From: Rhodoferax sp. | Lineage (GTDB): Bacteria; Pseudomonadota; Gammaproteobacteria; Burkholderiales; Burkholderiaceae_C | Direction: 5' to 3' | Assembly: GCA_021731215.1 (NCBI GenBank) | Contig: JAKFXU010000436.1 | Location: 1-5,855, forward strand | Length of the DNA: 5,855 bases | In this document: piece after piece, positions 5,853 through 5,855 of the stretch | Layout of the letters: each line of letters starts with the position of its first letter | Numbering within the stretch: the first letter of the stretch is position 1 | Position numbers and translations under genes: made by a program | The notes under the pieces: generated by a model | Told to the model about the DNA's origin: nothing | Databases searched by the model: none | What the model saw: only the letters and a program-made list of their open reading frames with translations

Positions 5853-5855
5853 AAG

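Noticed and set aside
5755..5855. + strand open frame from ATG 5755 to the window end
   Set aside because: Its frame is open far upstream without a start or ribosome-binding site, and it overlaps the better minus-strand candidate; no recognisable motif.

Overview
The window is a dense, high-GC stretch of bacterial chromosome carrying a fatty acyl-CoA catabolism cluster. Gene style, codon choice and product families point to a betaproteobacterium, most likely Burkholderiales/Comamonadaceae (Rhodoferax/Polaromonas/Acidovorax type). That placement is an inference from protein resemblance, not a measured assignment.

Layout, all recognisable genes on the + strand: (1) 2-700, the 3' part of a 3-hydroxyacyl-CoA dehydrogenase whose N-terminal NAD domain lies left of the window; (2) 714-1493, a crotonase-fold protein usually annotated enoyl-CoA hydratase, but lacking both hydratase glutamates and carrying a PaaG-like aspartate; (3) 1494-1609, a regulatory-looking gap with several inverted repeats; (4) 1610-2329, a Crp/Fnr-family regulator; (5) 2348-3433, an APH/choline-kinase-fold phosphotransferase of the ACAD10/11 N-terminal-domain type; (6) 3483-4727, an ACAD11-type acyl-CoA dehydrogenase; (7) 4728-4910, a non-coding gap with a REP-like hairpin, four perfect GGTTGGC heptamer repeats, a 13-bp palindrome and a T-rich stretch; (8) 4911-5615, a Nu-class (YfcG-type) glutathione transferase; (9) 5616-5855, a tail with no intact gene but a short minus-strand coding-like fragment ending at 5625.

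How the genes may work together: the kinase-like protein and the acyl-CoA dehydrogenase are the two halves of eukaryotic ACAD10/ACAD11 encoded as adjacent genes, as in LvaA/LvaC of the Pseudomonas levulinate pathway. In those systems a 4-hydroxyacyl-CoA is phosphorylated on its hydroxyl, and the dehydrogenase-fold partner removes phosphate and helps turn it into a beta-oxidation intermediate. The crotonase and 3-hydroxyacyl-CoA dehydrogenase just upstream would supply later steps, and the Crp/Fnr protein between the two halves is a plausible local regulator. The most interesting reading is therefore a compact, locally regulated module for 4-hydroxy (or otherwise oxygenated) acyl-CoA breakdown. 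The substrate is not shown by the sequence. The glutathione transferase is separated by repeat-containing DNA and may be unrelated.
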